Below, piece by piece: positions 31,455 to 44,320 of a DNA stretch of 64,000 nt. This stretch comes from Favolaschia claudopus (taxonomy: Eukaryota > Basidiomycota > Agaricomycetes > Agaricales > Mycenaceae), in the NCBI GenBank assembly GCA_037176885.1, contig JAWWNJ010000182.1:372001-436000 (forward strand). The letters are read 5' to 3'. The notes under the pieces were generated by a model. That model saw only the letters and a program-made list of their open reading frames with translations. It made no database searches and was not told where the DNA came from. The position numbers were made by a program, and so were the translations under genes. Position 1 is the first letter of the stretch, and each line of letters opens with the position of its first letter.

Positions 31455-33272
31455 TGATAGGGCCGCTATACGGCTAGGCATGAAATGCTCGGAATTTTCG
31501 ATTTTCGAGACCTATCAGCGGGAGAAGTGAGGTTTGGATAATAGAAGATATGCCCGTCCTCGCGGGCAGTATCTTATTGCTGTGGATAGCCGACAAGCTG
31601 GCGGGACACCAACGGGTAGCAGCGGCTTAGCGACGTTTCCCTAAACATGGGTGCGAGACTCTGCCGCTGACTATTTCTAAACTGCCGGGCCAAGGGACTT
31701 GGTGGGAAACTACTATCTCGAGGTGCTGGAGGCGACTAAGAGGAACTACTGGACCTCCCTGAGGTTAGGCGCTCACCCCGCCGACCAACATGAGGAAGAT
31801 CTAGCGGGGGACCATACTGAGTTCAACTTCGAACTCAGGGCGGCCACTACTCTATCGACGAACAGGATCACCGGCAGGCCCTATCCGAGCATGCCGGCTG
31901 ATTACGGACAGCCGGGACTTAAACCGACTGCCAGCGGGAGCACCGCGGAGCCAGCGGCTATCCAGCCAACGGCTCTGTCAGAATGATAAGACGGACATGG
32001 CGAGTTGCCGGGGGCATTTCCCGCTGATTGCGGGCAACCCGAACGGCGAGTGGCGAGCCGCTAACCGCGACTCGGCTCTCCCTATTTTCCCTGGGACTTA
32101 GACCGTTCTGAAGATGGAAGACCAGACGAACTTGACCGCTGTTGAGCCGTTGACTAATTACTCAGCGGGAAGCCTTTTCGACTTCAACTCGACCAGCGGC
32201 AAGACCACATTATGAAGAAGGAATTTCGTGTCCCCTCCCGGGGACATGGCAACCAGCACGCCATTGCACCGCAATAAGGCGCAATACCCACCCGCCCGCA
32301 TGGACTTTCTCCGGGAGGCAGTCTTTTCACTCACGACTCGCAATCCTGAATATACCATTGGTTCCCAGCGGGCGCGGCATCAAACTTGGACACTCTCTCA
32401 TCATGATTTTATTTGGTTGTTTCTGCTCCCGCTGCATGTATTTAATCTCCCGCTGTACTTTTTGTTACTCAGTCAATTACCTACCCGTAAACAAGGGCAG
32501 TTTGTAGCGGACTCTAGAATTTGAATTGAAGCTTTGAAAGAGACTAGACTTGATATCTGAGAGAGACTCGAGTGATACGGAAAGACTTGTGGCATACCGA
32601 GCCGCCAGAACTTTGAGAGCCCCGCCAGCCTTTGAGCCCGCGCCCTCCTGAAATACGAGGCCCCGTCTCCTGCAGTTCCGCGGTATAACCAAGACCCCCC
32701 GTTCGTGCTTGATTCCGCGCCGTCGACGCCCCGTGTGCCCTGCCGTTCCGCGGTATTCAAAGACCCCCGTTCGAGCTCGCCGCCGCGCAGTGGTGTAAGT
32801 GCCCCCGGCCACTGTTAGTGTCCCGCGCCATCGACGTAAGAGCCCCGCTCCTTGCCAGAGCCGCGCCAGTTGAATAAGAACCCCGTCCCGCTGAGCCGCG
32901 CCTTCTGCCCGCCGGTTGTCATCCAGAAAGCTTCTTCCCGGTTGACGATCCACTACCGGGCGACGCTTTCTATTGGCACGGAGACCCTCCCCGCTAGACT
33001 CAGAATTTCTCATTTCGAAGTCTCAGAAAGAGTGACTCTTCGCTTCTTCCCGCTGCGAATCGTTTTGCCCGCTACGTTCTCGCTAGACAATCTAGTAGTT
33101 CGTCCCGCTCAAACGTAGCGACCTTGATTGATTGAAGCTTGCACAAGTATTCTGAGGGACGATACGTGCTCCCGCCACCCCGAACACACACACACACACG
33201 TCGTATTGGATTAGATTTAGTGATTTTATATTTCGGTATATTTCACCGCCTACACCCACACGCACCGTTTCA
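31455..33272 (+). repeat. G1 LTR shared by copy 1 (3') and copy 2 (5')
   Basis: Begins TGATAGGG after a polypurine tract and ends CCGTTTCA, followed two bases later by TGGAGCCC, a plausible primer-binding site. About 1818 bp. The partner at 61342-63187 is very similar over the last 1.05 kb (from about 32220) but clearly diverged over the first 0.75 kb. Near the 3' end are a CA microsatellite (33182-33200) and an A/T-rich TTTTATATTTCGGTATATTT block. A single LTR lies between two internal regions, so this is a tandem LTR-internal-LTR-internal-LTR array. Confidence 0.82.
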
Positions 33273-33274
33273 TC

Positions 33275-33292
33275 TGGAGCCCACCGCGAGGG
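33275..33292 (+). other. Candidate primer-binding site of G1 copy 2
   Basis: TGGAGCCCACCGCGAGGG starts two bases after the LTR end. A TGG start complementary to a tRNA CCA end is the usual signature. Which tRNA it would match cannot be determined here. Confidence 0.4.
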
Positions 33293-33434
33293 GTGACAGA
33301 TTATTTGTGTCAAGTCGAAAGAAATCACTTGTGGACGCTGCTATAAACTAGCACGAACCATCCGCTGGTTGACTCGAGAATAGAATATACACCCGCCCGT
33401 TGAGCCTTTAGCTCCAGGCCCGCGATAGAAGATT

Positions 33435-35366
33435 TTGCCATTTAGTTTCGGAGGAGACGTGGCTTCAGAAGGACGATCCGCTAGAGTACCACCACCAAAA
33501 CCTCGATCTACCAACACTAGCCTACGCGCCGCTGCTGCCGCTCTCGATCTCGAACTTGCCGATTCTTCCCCTCCCGCCTGTTGCTCTCAGCCCGGGAAAT
33601 CTATTCTCTGCGCGGACGATCCCAAGCACAAGCTTATCGTGCCCGCCGAACCCAGTCGTTGAGCCCCTCTGCTCCGCTGGAACAACAAACCCCGACTCAA
33701 CCCGCCCGGCACTAGACCTGTTACGCCCGACGGTGCAGCTACCCAGTCGTCAACGACTCTCTCGTCTGTCTCTTCACCACTACTCCAAACTTCACCAACC
33801 CCTTCAAACAATCCGATGGCTGAAGACGGCAATAATACTGTCGCCCGAGGAAAGAAGCGCGCGCCGGAACCATGGGACAGGAACGCCCCGCTCTTCAAAG
33901 AAGATGAGCCGGAGGAACTCGTTCGTTTCCTGGACCATGTGGAGCGTATGATGGAATTAGATGAGACGCCGGCCGACAAGAAGAACGAGTTCGTCTGCCG
34001 CTACACCGCTCAAGCTACGGCTGAGGAGTGGCGGCAGTTCGACTCGTTCTCCAAGACGTTCGACGACTTTAAGAAAGAGATTCTGGAAAATTACCCGTCA
34101 GTCGTCGACCAGAAGAAGGGCTCTGTGCAGAAATTGCACAAGCAGCTTCGTAAGTTCGCTGAAGAGGGGATTGACCGGGATGATGAGGACGAGCTCATGC
34201 GCCCTCACGCGAACCATGAACGTCGAGGCGAACAAGCTTCTCGATTCGAACTTGATTTCGCACCGGGAAGCCCTCCCGATGTTCTTCTCCAAATTGACTC
34301 GCGAGTTTAAAGAGCGAATCCTGGAGAATCTCGAGAGGAAACCTCCCGCTGAGGACGACGACGAGCCAGACGCCCGCTCATGGACGCTGGCCGAAGTCAT
34401 GAGCGAGGCCAAAAAGATCGCGAAACGTTCGACCCGCCAACTCGGAGTTCTTTGGCACTTCTGATCGAGGTTACTCGAGCAAGTCAAAGAGCGCCAGCGG
34501 CTCTGGACGAGCGTCGAGCGGGCGATCGATTCTCCCGAATCCGAACGTTTGCGATTAAGAAAGAAGAAGAGGACCCTAACAAGGCCCTTCTTGAGACGAT
34601 TAAGGTGTCGGTCGTCACTATGATGGAGCGGCTGGATAATCAGACCTCCCAATTAAAAGAGATCGACGCCGCGACCAAGAAGAAGATGGCTGAGTTAGAG
34701 TCCTTCTATAAGTCCCTACCGGGCAGAGTCCCAGGCGCCGCTGACTCCCAGTCTTACCCGCGAATGCCTACCGTGCAATTCAAAGGGAACCTGGCGGATC
34801 AGGGGTGTCTTTATTGCGACAAGTTTGGGCATTTTAGAGATAAGTGTCTCATCCGGCAAGCCCACATAGGGAGTGGAAAGATGAAGGGTCGTGGGGTTCA
34901 GAGACTGTTTCCCCGATGGGATACCTATCCCGAAAGACGGGCACAAGTCCAAGAAGCAGCAGGTAGAGGAGTACCGCCCGGCCGCCCAACCAACGGCCGC
35001 TGCGCAAAACTACCAGTCTGTCTTCGCTCAGCTCTCCGTTCTTGACATGGACGAGCAGGAGCTGGAGGCCGCGCAAGCCGCGTTCAGCCAGAACGAGGAA
35101 TTCTACTATGACCCGAGAGAAGAAGAATTGGTTTCCTTGCGAGCTGAGCAAGTAAACCTCCAGCGGCAAGTGACGCAACTCCAGTCGCATGGTTCAGGGG
35201 GTGTTCAACCACCCCTTGTGGCTCATCAAAGCCAACCTCCCCCCGCCGCAATTCGACGCCAAACGCTGTTGCGATTCTACTGGCGGCTGTCTCAGCGAAC
35301 TCTCGCCCTCCCAACGGGGCTGGTCCCTCCCGAACGGGGAACAGCGCCGAAGGAGAGCATTTTTAG
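33435..35366 (+). pseudogene. gag: G1 copy 2 gag (frameshifted)
   Basis: Full-length Gag region. The start is at 33435 (a Ser/Ala-rich leader, with indels) or 33816 (MAEDGNN, the best supported). It holds the capsid-like helical domain (EELVRFLDHVERMMELDETP, EEWRQFDSFSKTFDDFKKEI), a linker, and the zinc knuckle (34815-34856). It ends at TAG 35364-35366. At least four single-base indels break it (near 34203, 34432, 34550 and 34888). The stretch at 34965-34990 is the empty target of the KDZ insertion seen in copy 1. Confidence 0.82.
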
Positions 35367-36621
35367 AGAGTTCGAGGAAGGGGGCAAAGGGGAAACCCAG
35401 TGCGGATAAGCCCCCCGGAGAACAGACAAGTACGCCCGCCTGTAGGAAAGAAAATGGAAGTTGTGATGCCGAAGTTGCCCTACAAGCCGAGGACGCTGCG
35501 AAAGCCCGCTGTCGAAGCACAGCCGGCGATCGTTGAAACCAAGGAGAAAGGGCGGGAGGAGACAGAAGAACAAAATGGCGCTCAGCCGCCGGAGCTTCCG
35601 TATAGGAACGTTCCTCCGGTCCAAGCCGGCCAAAAGGCCCAACGAACCTAGAGTTCGGCCGGCGGGAGATCCGCCGTTAGTGGCCAACGAAAAGAACTAC
35701 GAGTTGAAGGCGCCCGTAGAGGACCAGGACGATGAGGAGGTCGAATCCTTGATAAAGGAGATCTTCGGAAACCTGGAAATAGCTCTCCCGCTGGGGAGAC
35801 TGTTCGCCCTCAGCCCGAAGTTGCTGCGCCAGGCTAAGGCGTTGCTCTCGAAGAAGAGGGTCTCGCCCGCTGTTCGAGTAACCCTAGAACAGTTGATTAG
35901 CCACGCAGAGAGAGAGGCCGACGAAGATGACGAGTCCTCCAGCGTAACCGTAGAGGACCTACCTTACGAGGTAATAGTTCAGGTCGCGACAGCGGCCGAC
36001 GGACTTATGCCAGCGGGAGCCCTGATCACCGTCGACCCAGTAGTCCAATAATGGCAGTCGATAGTGGAGGGAGAGCCGGTAAGGGATGTCTTCGTCGCCA
36101 TCTCCGACAATGCTTCTGCCGGAGAATCAGCGGCCCTGAGAGTGGTCTTCCCGCTCATTCACGGCGCCGCTGAAGTTGAATGTATTCTGGACGGTGGATC
36201 GCAGATCGTGTCCATGGCCCTGTCGGTAGCCACCGAACTAGGAGTCAGCTGGGACCCAGATAACTGCATCCACATGATGAGCGCCAACTGGGCAAACCGA
36301 GAAGTCAGTCGGTCTGGCAAGGAACGTCCCCTTCAGGTTCGGTGACATGACGGTGTACCTTCAAGTGCATGTCATACGAAACCCGGCCTACAAGGTGCTG
36401 TTGGGGCGACCCTTCGAAATCCTGACCGCCAGCGGTATCAAAAATACCTCTGACGGGAACCAGTTCCTGACTTTGACCGACCCCTCCACGCAGAAGCGGG
36501 TGGTCGTCCCTACCTTCCCCAGAGGCCAGCGGCGACAGGTGCGGCGCGTCCAGAACGACGCATCACCGGCTGAGCAGCCGAGCAGCCAAGAGGAGCAAAA
36601 TTTTCAGAATTCGAGGAGTTG
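35362..36621 (+). pseudogene. G1 copy 2 protease region (broken)
   Basis: Same as 16720-17977 with an indel near 35620, a stop TAA for TAT at 36048-36050 and an indel near 36290. The ILDGGSQIV active-site motif and the A AAT TTT slip site (36598-36604) are retained. Confidence 0.8.
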
Positions 36622-39600
36622 ATTAACCATCAAGGAGAATTAGCGGTTCAGATAGAACTGGACGAGAATAATGTTCCTAGAATTTGCGCTTTGATGAAGT
36701 CTGGAGAAGAGGGATTTTCGATGGCCGAGACGAAAATGGCCTACCTGGCGGCTGCCATGCCAGAGATTGATGATGAACCCGCTGCTCAGTTATTCCAAGA
36801 ATACAACGAGCAGCTGACAGAAGGAAAAGAAGTCGGCGAATCCTATGTGGCTATCGTAGCCAACATAACGGACAAAGTCAGAGAAAAACTGAAGGATCCG
36901 GCCGCTGTGTTTCATGACTGCCGGCATCGATATCGAGTCGGTTAGGCAAGAGCAATCTCGTCATTCAGCGGGGGAGCGCTGTCAGTGCTGTGACTACGCC
37001 GATTGGGTAGTACCCGGGTTTGAACACAATGAGACGAAAGTCGCTTTGATGGAGGAAATCATTCCCGAGGATCACCCGCCTGAAGTCGAGGTGAAGGAGG
37101 TGTTCTCGAAGAAGTATAAACCGGTAGCGCTAAAAGTAAAGCCGGTCCTCGAGCCGCTCCCTCCCGAGTTCAGGATAGAAAGGAATATCATCGGGGATCC
37201 ATTGCAGAACCTCGTCCCGCTAGACCCTCACCCGCCAGAATTCGTTCCCGTTGGGAGATACACTGCGGAGAGGAAGGCGGTTGTAGACGAACTGCATAAC
37301 GATGGATTCTTGAATGATGAAGAGATGAAGCTGGTTCATCATATGTTATCTATACACGAAAATACGGTAGCATGGGATGACAGCGAAAGAGGAACTTTCA
37401 GAACGGATTTCTTCCCGCCAGTTAAGTTCCCGGTGAAGCCAGACCATAAGGTTTGGGTGGAGAGAAATATTCCCATCCCGCCAGGACAGCTGGAAGAAGT
37501 CTGCAAGGTGCTTAGGGCGAGTATCGATGCCAATATATATGAACCATCCAATGGCTCGTATCGCACCAAGTACTTTGGAGTTCTGAGAGTGATAAGAAGT
37601 CAATTCGGTTAGTGCATTCACTGGAGCCGCTGAAGGCGGTAACCATTGCACACTCTGGGGTGCCTCCCGGCGCCGCGGATCTGGCCGAACATTTCGCAGG
37701 AAGGGCTTGTGGGTCCACGTTTGATCTTTACTCTGGGTACAACCACCGGCTGATTGACCCGGAATCTCGAGATTACACAACCTTCCAGACTCCGTTTGGT
37801 GCGCTTCGATTGGTAAGATTGCCGCAGGGTTGGACCAACTCGGGTGCCGATCTTCCACGAAGACGTAACTTACATCCTGCGAGATGAAATTCCTGCGGTT
37901 ACCCCGGCCGTATATAGACGACGTGCCTGTCCGCCGGCGGCTTCACTCGATACGAAAAGCCTGACGGGACGTACGAGACCATCCCTGAGAACCCCGCTGA
38001 TAAGGGTCTTTGTGTGGTTACACTTGGTAGACTGCAACCGGGTACTTACCCGGCTAGCCTATTCTGGGGCGACTGTAAGCGGGAAGAAGTTGCAGATTTG
38101 CCGGGGAACTTTTAAGGTGGTCGGCCATGTCTGCTCATACGAGGGCATGCGCCCGGATGAAGATAGAATCGGCGTCATTGAGCGTTGGGGTCCGCTGAAG
38201 GATTTCCACGATGTGAAAGCTTTCCTGGGAACTGTGGGCGTTATGAGAATGTTCATCCAAGACTATACAGTCAAGGCTGAGCCGATTCAGAAGCTCACCC
38301 GGAAGGAAGTCATATTCGAGTGGGGCCCGGCCCAAGACGCATGCATGAAAGTTTTGAAGAAGGCTTTGCGAGAATGTCCCGCGCTTAGACCTATAAGATA
38401 CGAATGGGACACCGAAGTGGTACTGGCGGTCGATACGTCGTACCTTGGAGTTGGGGGTGCATGTGTACCAGCGGGATCCTTTGGACCTAAATAAGCGGTA
38501 CTATGCCCGCTTCAGCTCCATACCTTTGAATGACCGGGAGTCGAGGTATTCTCAGCCCAAGCGGGAATTGTTTGGCTTGAAGAGGGGCGCTAGACCACAT
38601 GCAATATTGGCTGTTGGGGCTGCCGCAAGCTGGTCGTCGAAACCGACGCTCAGTACCACCAAGGGCATGTTGGATCACCCCGGGAATGGGACCCAACGCT
38701 AACGATCAACCGCTGGATTGAGGGAGATCCTGATGTTTCATTTCACTCTGAAGCATGTGCCGGGCAAGACCTTCGGGCCAGATGGACTCTCCCGCCGGCG
38801 TATTCAGCCGGGGGGATCCAGAGTATGATCATCCAGAAGACGAGTTCGATAATAACGAGCCGCCGGGTCTTCATCCTGAAAGTAGTGCTTGGCCGCCCTC
38901 TCAAGAACTTCGAGGATTTCAAGCACGATATTGACACCCGAGGTGGATATATGGTAGCGGAATTGGGCGGGAGACGAGGCTCGGTCAGCCGCTGACTTCG
39001 GAAACGACGCCGAACAGGCTTGGGCTTACACCCGCCTTAGTAGAGAATATGTTTTCGAAGTCTTCTCTCAGTCAAAGGGTGACGACAAGCCAGAAGGCGA
39101 GCCGTTGATCCCTGACCTCGAATTGAAGTACGACCCGACGAAGCGGGAACCGTATTCGGAAGACCAGCGTTCTGTAGCGGCGAAGCTAGCAGACGAGCGG
39201 CTGCTCCTCATGAAGGACTGGCGGCGGAATACCCTAGCTCGCCCGGCCTGGCATGAACGACAAGGAATACAAAGCCTTCTTGCGATTTGCTACCCGGCTT
39301 CTTCGAGGACGCAGATGGAAAACTCTATCATAAATCCTCAACAGGGAGTGCACATCAGTTGGTGGTAGACAAAGATCACCGAATGTATATGATGCGGGCG
39401 GCTCATGATAGCCTGGCCCACCGCGGTGTCTTTGCTACCAAATCCTTGATGAGAAATGCGTTTCTGGTGGCCTGAGATGGAGCGCGACGTCACCCTGGTA
39501 TATTAAAAACTTGCGAACTGGTGTCAGTTGAGGCAAAAGGACTTTATTAAAGATCCCGCCAGGTTGTCACCCATACCCCTTCGCTCTTCCAGGTGGTTGC

Positions 39601-39890
39601 ACGTCGACGTAATGGTCGTAGGAAACTCCTTCCAACGGCTTCAACAAAATTGTTGACGCCCGCTGCTCCCTCAGCAGCTATATAGAAGCGCGGCCGATAA
39701 AGAATGAGAATGCCAGAACATTGGCCTTGTTCTTACTTGAAGATGTGATTTGTAGGTGGGGCTGCCCGGAGGAACTGGTGACAGATAATGCCACCGGCCT
39801 TCCTAGCGGCTGTGGGCCTACCTTGAATCTAAGTACGGTATAAGAAATATCAGAGTTTCGCCGTATAATTCTCAAGCCCAACGGGGAAAA
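36602..39890 (+). pseudogene. pol: G1 copy 2 pol, 5' segment (frameshifted, interrupted)
   Basis: Very similar to copy 1 pol through reverse transcriptase and RNase H and into the integrase core. It is broken by many single-base insertions, mostly in G or C runs, and most densely from 37840 on. It is cut at 39890, between the second Asp (VTDNA) and the catalytic Glu of the integrase, by the chromodomain element. The rest of pol resumes at 51540. Not functional as given. Confidence 0.88.
39886..39890. repeat. Left target-site duplication of the chromodomain element
   Basis: GAAAA, repeated at 51535-51539. Copy 1 (about 21213-21222) shows the uninterrupted site. Confidence 0.85.
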
Positions 39891-40063
39891 TGTTAGGGAT
39901 ACGGATGATATAATATTGATTACTCACACACGCAACATGTATTGACTGATCAGCCGACGTGGGAGAGAGAACTTCTTTTCACCTACGTCGACTGACCAGA
40001 GCTATTTCTATATAGTATTTGGTTTGGTTCACTCGGTGACTCTCTAAGTTCACACCCTCTACA
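39891..40063 (+). repeat. 5' LTR of the chromodomain element
   Basis: 173 bp, TG...CA ends. Matches 51362-51534 apart from small indels in a CA run and in one GGG run. Contains TATTTCTATATAGTATTT as a TATA-like promoter element. Confidence 0.9.
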
Positions 40064-42290
40064 TCTTTTTGAACCTCAAAGCTCCTACCGGAGCGCTATA
40101 ATTCAAATTCTTTTCAATACTACTTGTATTCTGAAGAAAAACTGGGATTTCCGCCATGACGACCTCGTCAAGACAGTCCTAGGCCAGATCCCACTACTGC
40201 TGGGTCCTCACAGTTCGCTCACCGCGAGTCTGGAGCCCCAGACCGACGACCAACCCGCGTGGGCCAACGCCCAGCGGTGCCACGTCACTACTTGGCCCTC
40301 GTTTGAGGGGTCACCATGGACGCTAATGGCGTCCCCCTACCTGGTTGACCCCTTGACTGGCACTCGGTATGAGGTGTCCCGACGACGAGACCATCCCAGA
40401 TACCCAACACCGGGCGTCGCCCCCCTCAAGCGGGACCTAGCGGTGAGACGGAAGGAACGGGTGGACCTACACCCTCGTCCCCCTTCCAGTCTCACGCGAG
40501 ATGATAGCGAGAGCGCTCCCCCCCTCACCACCAGGAGATGCTGCTCGCATCGCTCATTGCAGACTTGAGCTCTGTTCCCCTCACTGAGCCCCCAGCTGTC
40601 CCGGTTCAGCACACTCAGAGGAATCATGTCTCTGAGTCGTGATTCCCTCCTCACCACTACTGGACTCGTTGCGGGTCAGCGTGGACCACGTTCGAGGATT
40701 AGCTCGGAGCCTCCGTCAGCTCCGCAACGACGTGTGCTGAGCGTTTTGTGGAGCTAGGTGAGGAAATTACGACCGCAAACCAGAGAATGGAGATAACACT
40801 CAGCAATAATTTGAGAGTTCTCCGCGCTACGGGAGCGACGGACACCCAGTTGGCGGCAATTGGTCCTGGCCGTCCAAATCCGGTCTGCGACCACACCGCT
40901 GGAGCGGTGTGACCCTAGACGCCCAGCTGCAAGAACCCCCAGTCCAACCCGTTGAGCTGGAAGAATTAAGGCCTGCAGTGGACAGAGCCTCCTACCTCCT
41001 CGCCGCGAAGGTGAGTCCCACGAAGAATTCCTCGCACGAGGAAATACCTCACTGGGACACCGAGTGCGCGCCGCAAGCTCGTTCGCGAATTCGGCGCCCA
41101 CCGACGCGTCTGGACCTCGGGCAAAATACACCGCGAGTAACCGCGTTTTTGCTGATGAGCCGTGCCCCGACCCCAAACATTAGTCGCGACACTCCTCGCC
41201 TCACATGCAACGAAGCACCGTGGGCCCTTGGTCGTGGAACAGTAAACCCGATGGGGTATAACCAGTCCATATCCGGCGTGCTTACTGGACATGGACGAGA
41301 CGGGGACACGACCCCCAATGTATTCGAGCTTTTCCTCGAAGAGGAAAGCCCAGCAAATACATCTCATGATCAATAGAGCGCTGGGCCCAAGCCATCAGGG
41401 CGCCCCCGCGCCCCGCCCAAGCTCCCGAGCCCTCCAAGTATAAAGGAGAGGACGACGATACGACGTTCATGACCTGGCTTAGCCGGTTGTGCACCTGGCT
41501 GCAGGGTAATGGACTGGGCGGCCCGGACTATGAGGATAGTATGAATAGTTTACCTCAAAACTTCATTAGAATCGCATGCGATTGAATGGTTTGATACTGA
41601 GGTCGAGCCTTTGACGAGGCCCAGTGAGATTGATCATAGCTTCGAGGCTATCGTGTGCGCCATGCACCGACGATTCGTCACTAGTGCCACGGCGACGCGC
41701 GCAACTAAGGAGTACGAAGCCGTGCGCTATGATGAAAGCAAGGGCGTGGGAGTTCCTAGTTAGCGAGCTCAAACGTACCGCCCTTAAGATGCGCGAGCCC
41801 CCTGCGGATATCACGCTACGCCAGCGATTCATGCGTCTTCTGCCTGCTGACGTCCACAATGAACTTATTCGACGTGGGCCTGTATACCGAGTACGTCGAT
41901 TTGGGACACACTGAAGAATCATGCCCGAATGTGGATTGAGGGCCAGGGAATGATGAGGAGAGACGCCAGAGCTCCAGAGTCGAGTCGCCCCCGCAAGGCG
42001 ACCACCGCGAAATCCACGACGAGGAGTACTGGAAAGAGTTCTGCGAGAAGCAGAGTCACTCCCCGCGCTAACGCCCCAATCACCGCTCGGGCCGGCGCGG
42101 CCGCTGTCAACCCCTCTTCTGCTTCCACTCCGATGTCTAAAAGATAAAGCTGGGCCCAACTCCGCCTCCGCCGCCCCTCGACCCAACAAGACATGCTTTG
42201 GCTGCGGCCTAGTCGGGCACATCGCCAGCGACCCGGTATGCCCGCGATTCAACGAGTCGGTATCCAACCGACCGAGGACTAATACCCAAT
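40064..42290 (+). pseudogene. gag: Chromodomain element gag (frameshifted)
   Basis: Starts near ATG 40318 (MDANGV). The gag core is read in pieces: TFMTWLSRLCTWLQGNGLGG (about 41462), EIDHSFEAIVCAMHRRFV, FLVSELKRTALKMREPPADI, LRQRFMRLLPADVHNELI. It ends with a CCHC-like knuckle (CFGCGLVGHIASDPVC, about 42200-42247). At least five frame changes. The region 40064-40317 before it holds the leader. Confidence 0.75.
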
Positions 42291-44320
42291 TGCGCGCCCC
42301 AACGCGTAGTCTCCAGTTATTCCGACGATGAAGATGAGAGATGAAGAAGTACTATCTGACGGCGACGATTCCGACGCGGGACATTGGAGGCGATGGGTTA
42401 TGGGGAGGCGATCAGTACGACGGAGACGTCCTACTCGACGACTTTCCCCGCCGATCATGAAACCCCAAGTTCCCCACCAGGATGATCGTGAGCTGGAGGC
42501 GCACGAGGCTGACCCCCACGACGCGCCCGACCTCGCTGATCTGATAGACAATGCGACCCCGACCGAGGTGCGTGTCGGCGCGATGCAATACTTCGCGATG
42601 CGCATCGATAACGAGGATCTCGCCACTCGCGACGACAATTCCTGGGGCTAGTGAACACGCCAGCGCTCATCCCCATGCGCACGGTGATAATGGATACTCA
42701 TGTCGCCGTGATTGGCATATCTGGGCTGGGGATACCCTGATTGGGACACCAGGCTCGCGAGGGATCGAGAACGACTGGAACCTGTGATCTTCATTGGGAC
42801 TTTGACTGCAATAACCACGACTCCCTCCTCCCTCGCCTTTGAAATGCAACGAGGCGCAGGCCGTATTCTGGGCCAGCCCTGCAAGAGTATGAGGCCATTA
42901 TGGCACTGGGCACTGAAGAAAAGCGCTCGAGCTGCGTGGGACGGTGTATTGGCTATTCAACCGCTAATGCTCACTAGTTTCACTAGCAGTATCCTCCGCT
43001 CCACCCGCCCGTGGACGTCGAAGCTGAGTCCGACCGGATCTCTCAGTACTTCACAACTCTCCAGCAGTCCATCTCCGACGCCCATCGGGCTGATTGAGAG
43101 ACGAGAAGGTGCCCTCGACGAAATGAGGCAGCTTTCACCCCTTCTTGACGGGAATAGGTCGCCGCGCGGCGAGGATCCGCCGACTCGCTTCTCGAATGAA
43201 TACTCGTACTCTGGATGACATGCGCGCTGGGCTGCAATTATTGGAGCACCCGCCTGGTCCGAGTAAGCGAAATACGCGGGGCTATTGAAGACGAGCTTAC
43301 TCCGCCGACACACTTAGCCCGCGAGGAGTATAGAGGACGCACCTCTCCTCCTTCTAGCCCTCCTGGGTACCCGGGGTCGCCTCACGACCTCGGACGACTA
43401 TTTCCCTGCGGATGACCGCATGATTTTGAGTCAGGTCAGAGTTGACCAGGCAGCATCGTCCCCCCCACTTCCTCATCTGGATCATCGTTAGAGATCCGAT
43501 TGATAGACGACTCTGAGGCGACGGGGGAGTCTCCTCCTCCCTACGGAAACGTCTTGGACGTTGGGGGAGCGAGAGCTCATTCACGATGGACAGCGGATGG
43601 CGAGGGCACCCCTCCCCTCGAATACGACGAGCTGCCCGGTAGTAGCTCGCAAGTTGCCTTGGAGAGCACCACGCCGGGCGGGTATAGACCCCGCGCAGGC
43701 GCATGGACGAAGTCATCCTTCGCTCCATTAGAATAAACTCGGCCTCGTCCACCGAGTACTTGCTCACCATTGTGGACGCTCACGGAGATGTGCGCATCGT
43801 TAACGCTGATCTCCCCCAATACCACCTCCATCGTCCGGAGTTTCCGCGCGGAGCACAGACGCGCCATGGCTTTAGCCATTGCGGAGAGAGCGGCTGAACT
43901 GCGCGTACCCGATCGCTGACGTGGAGGACTGGGTTAGGTCTCAATCCCAACCCGTAGTCAGCCCTGGAGGAGGTTTGATTCGCTCCACGGACGGCATGCC
44001 TGATCAAGCCCCATTCTTGTACCCTGGGCTGGTCATCCATCAGGAATGTCCGCCTTGGACCCTGAATACGATGACCGCAAACGCGTGGCCGGGGTTCCGG
44101 GTGGGCTCTTTCTCGCGGCTAGAAGTGAGGCTGAGAGGATCCCCACTATATCCCACTTCCCGGCACCACTCCGCCCCCGTCTTACGCTCACCTCATGACG
44201 TCTCGGATAGAGCATCTCCCTTCCGTACGGCGCACCAAGTCTATCCCCTTCAACGCTCAAGGGTCGGTGGGTCTTATGGATCAACCGACTCGAAGCTACC
44301 AAGAACATCGCATGCATATC
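42291..44320 (+). pseudogene. Gag-protease linker region of the chromodomain element (scrambled frames)
   Basis: Acidic and Ser/Asp/Pro-rich fragments in changing frames, for example DEEVLSDGDDSDAGH (42340) and LIDNATPTEVRVGAMQYFAMRI (42537). They look like the low-complexity linker that precedes protease in this group. No separate gene is recognised; minus-strand frames here are shadows. Confidence 0.5.

Noticed and set aside
33182..33200. CA microsatellite in the LTR
   Set aside because: Ordinary simple repeat also present at 63097-63115; mentioned only as an LTR landmark.
31455..33272. Interpretation as a solo LTR between unrelated sequences
   Set aside because: A polypurine tract precedes it and a primer-binding-like site plus gag follow it, so it serves two internal regions.
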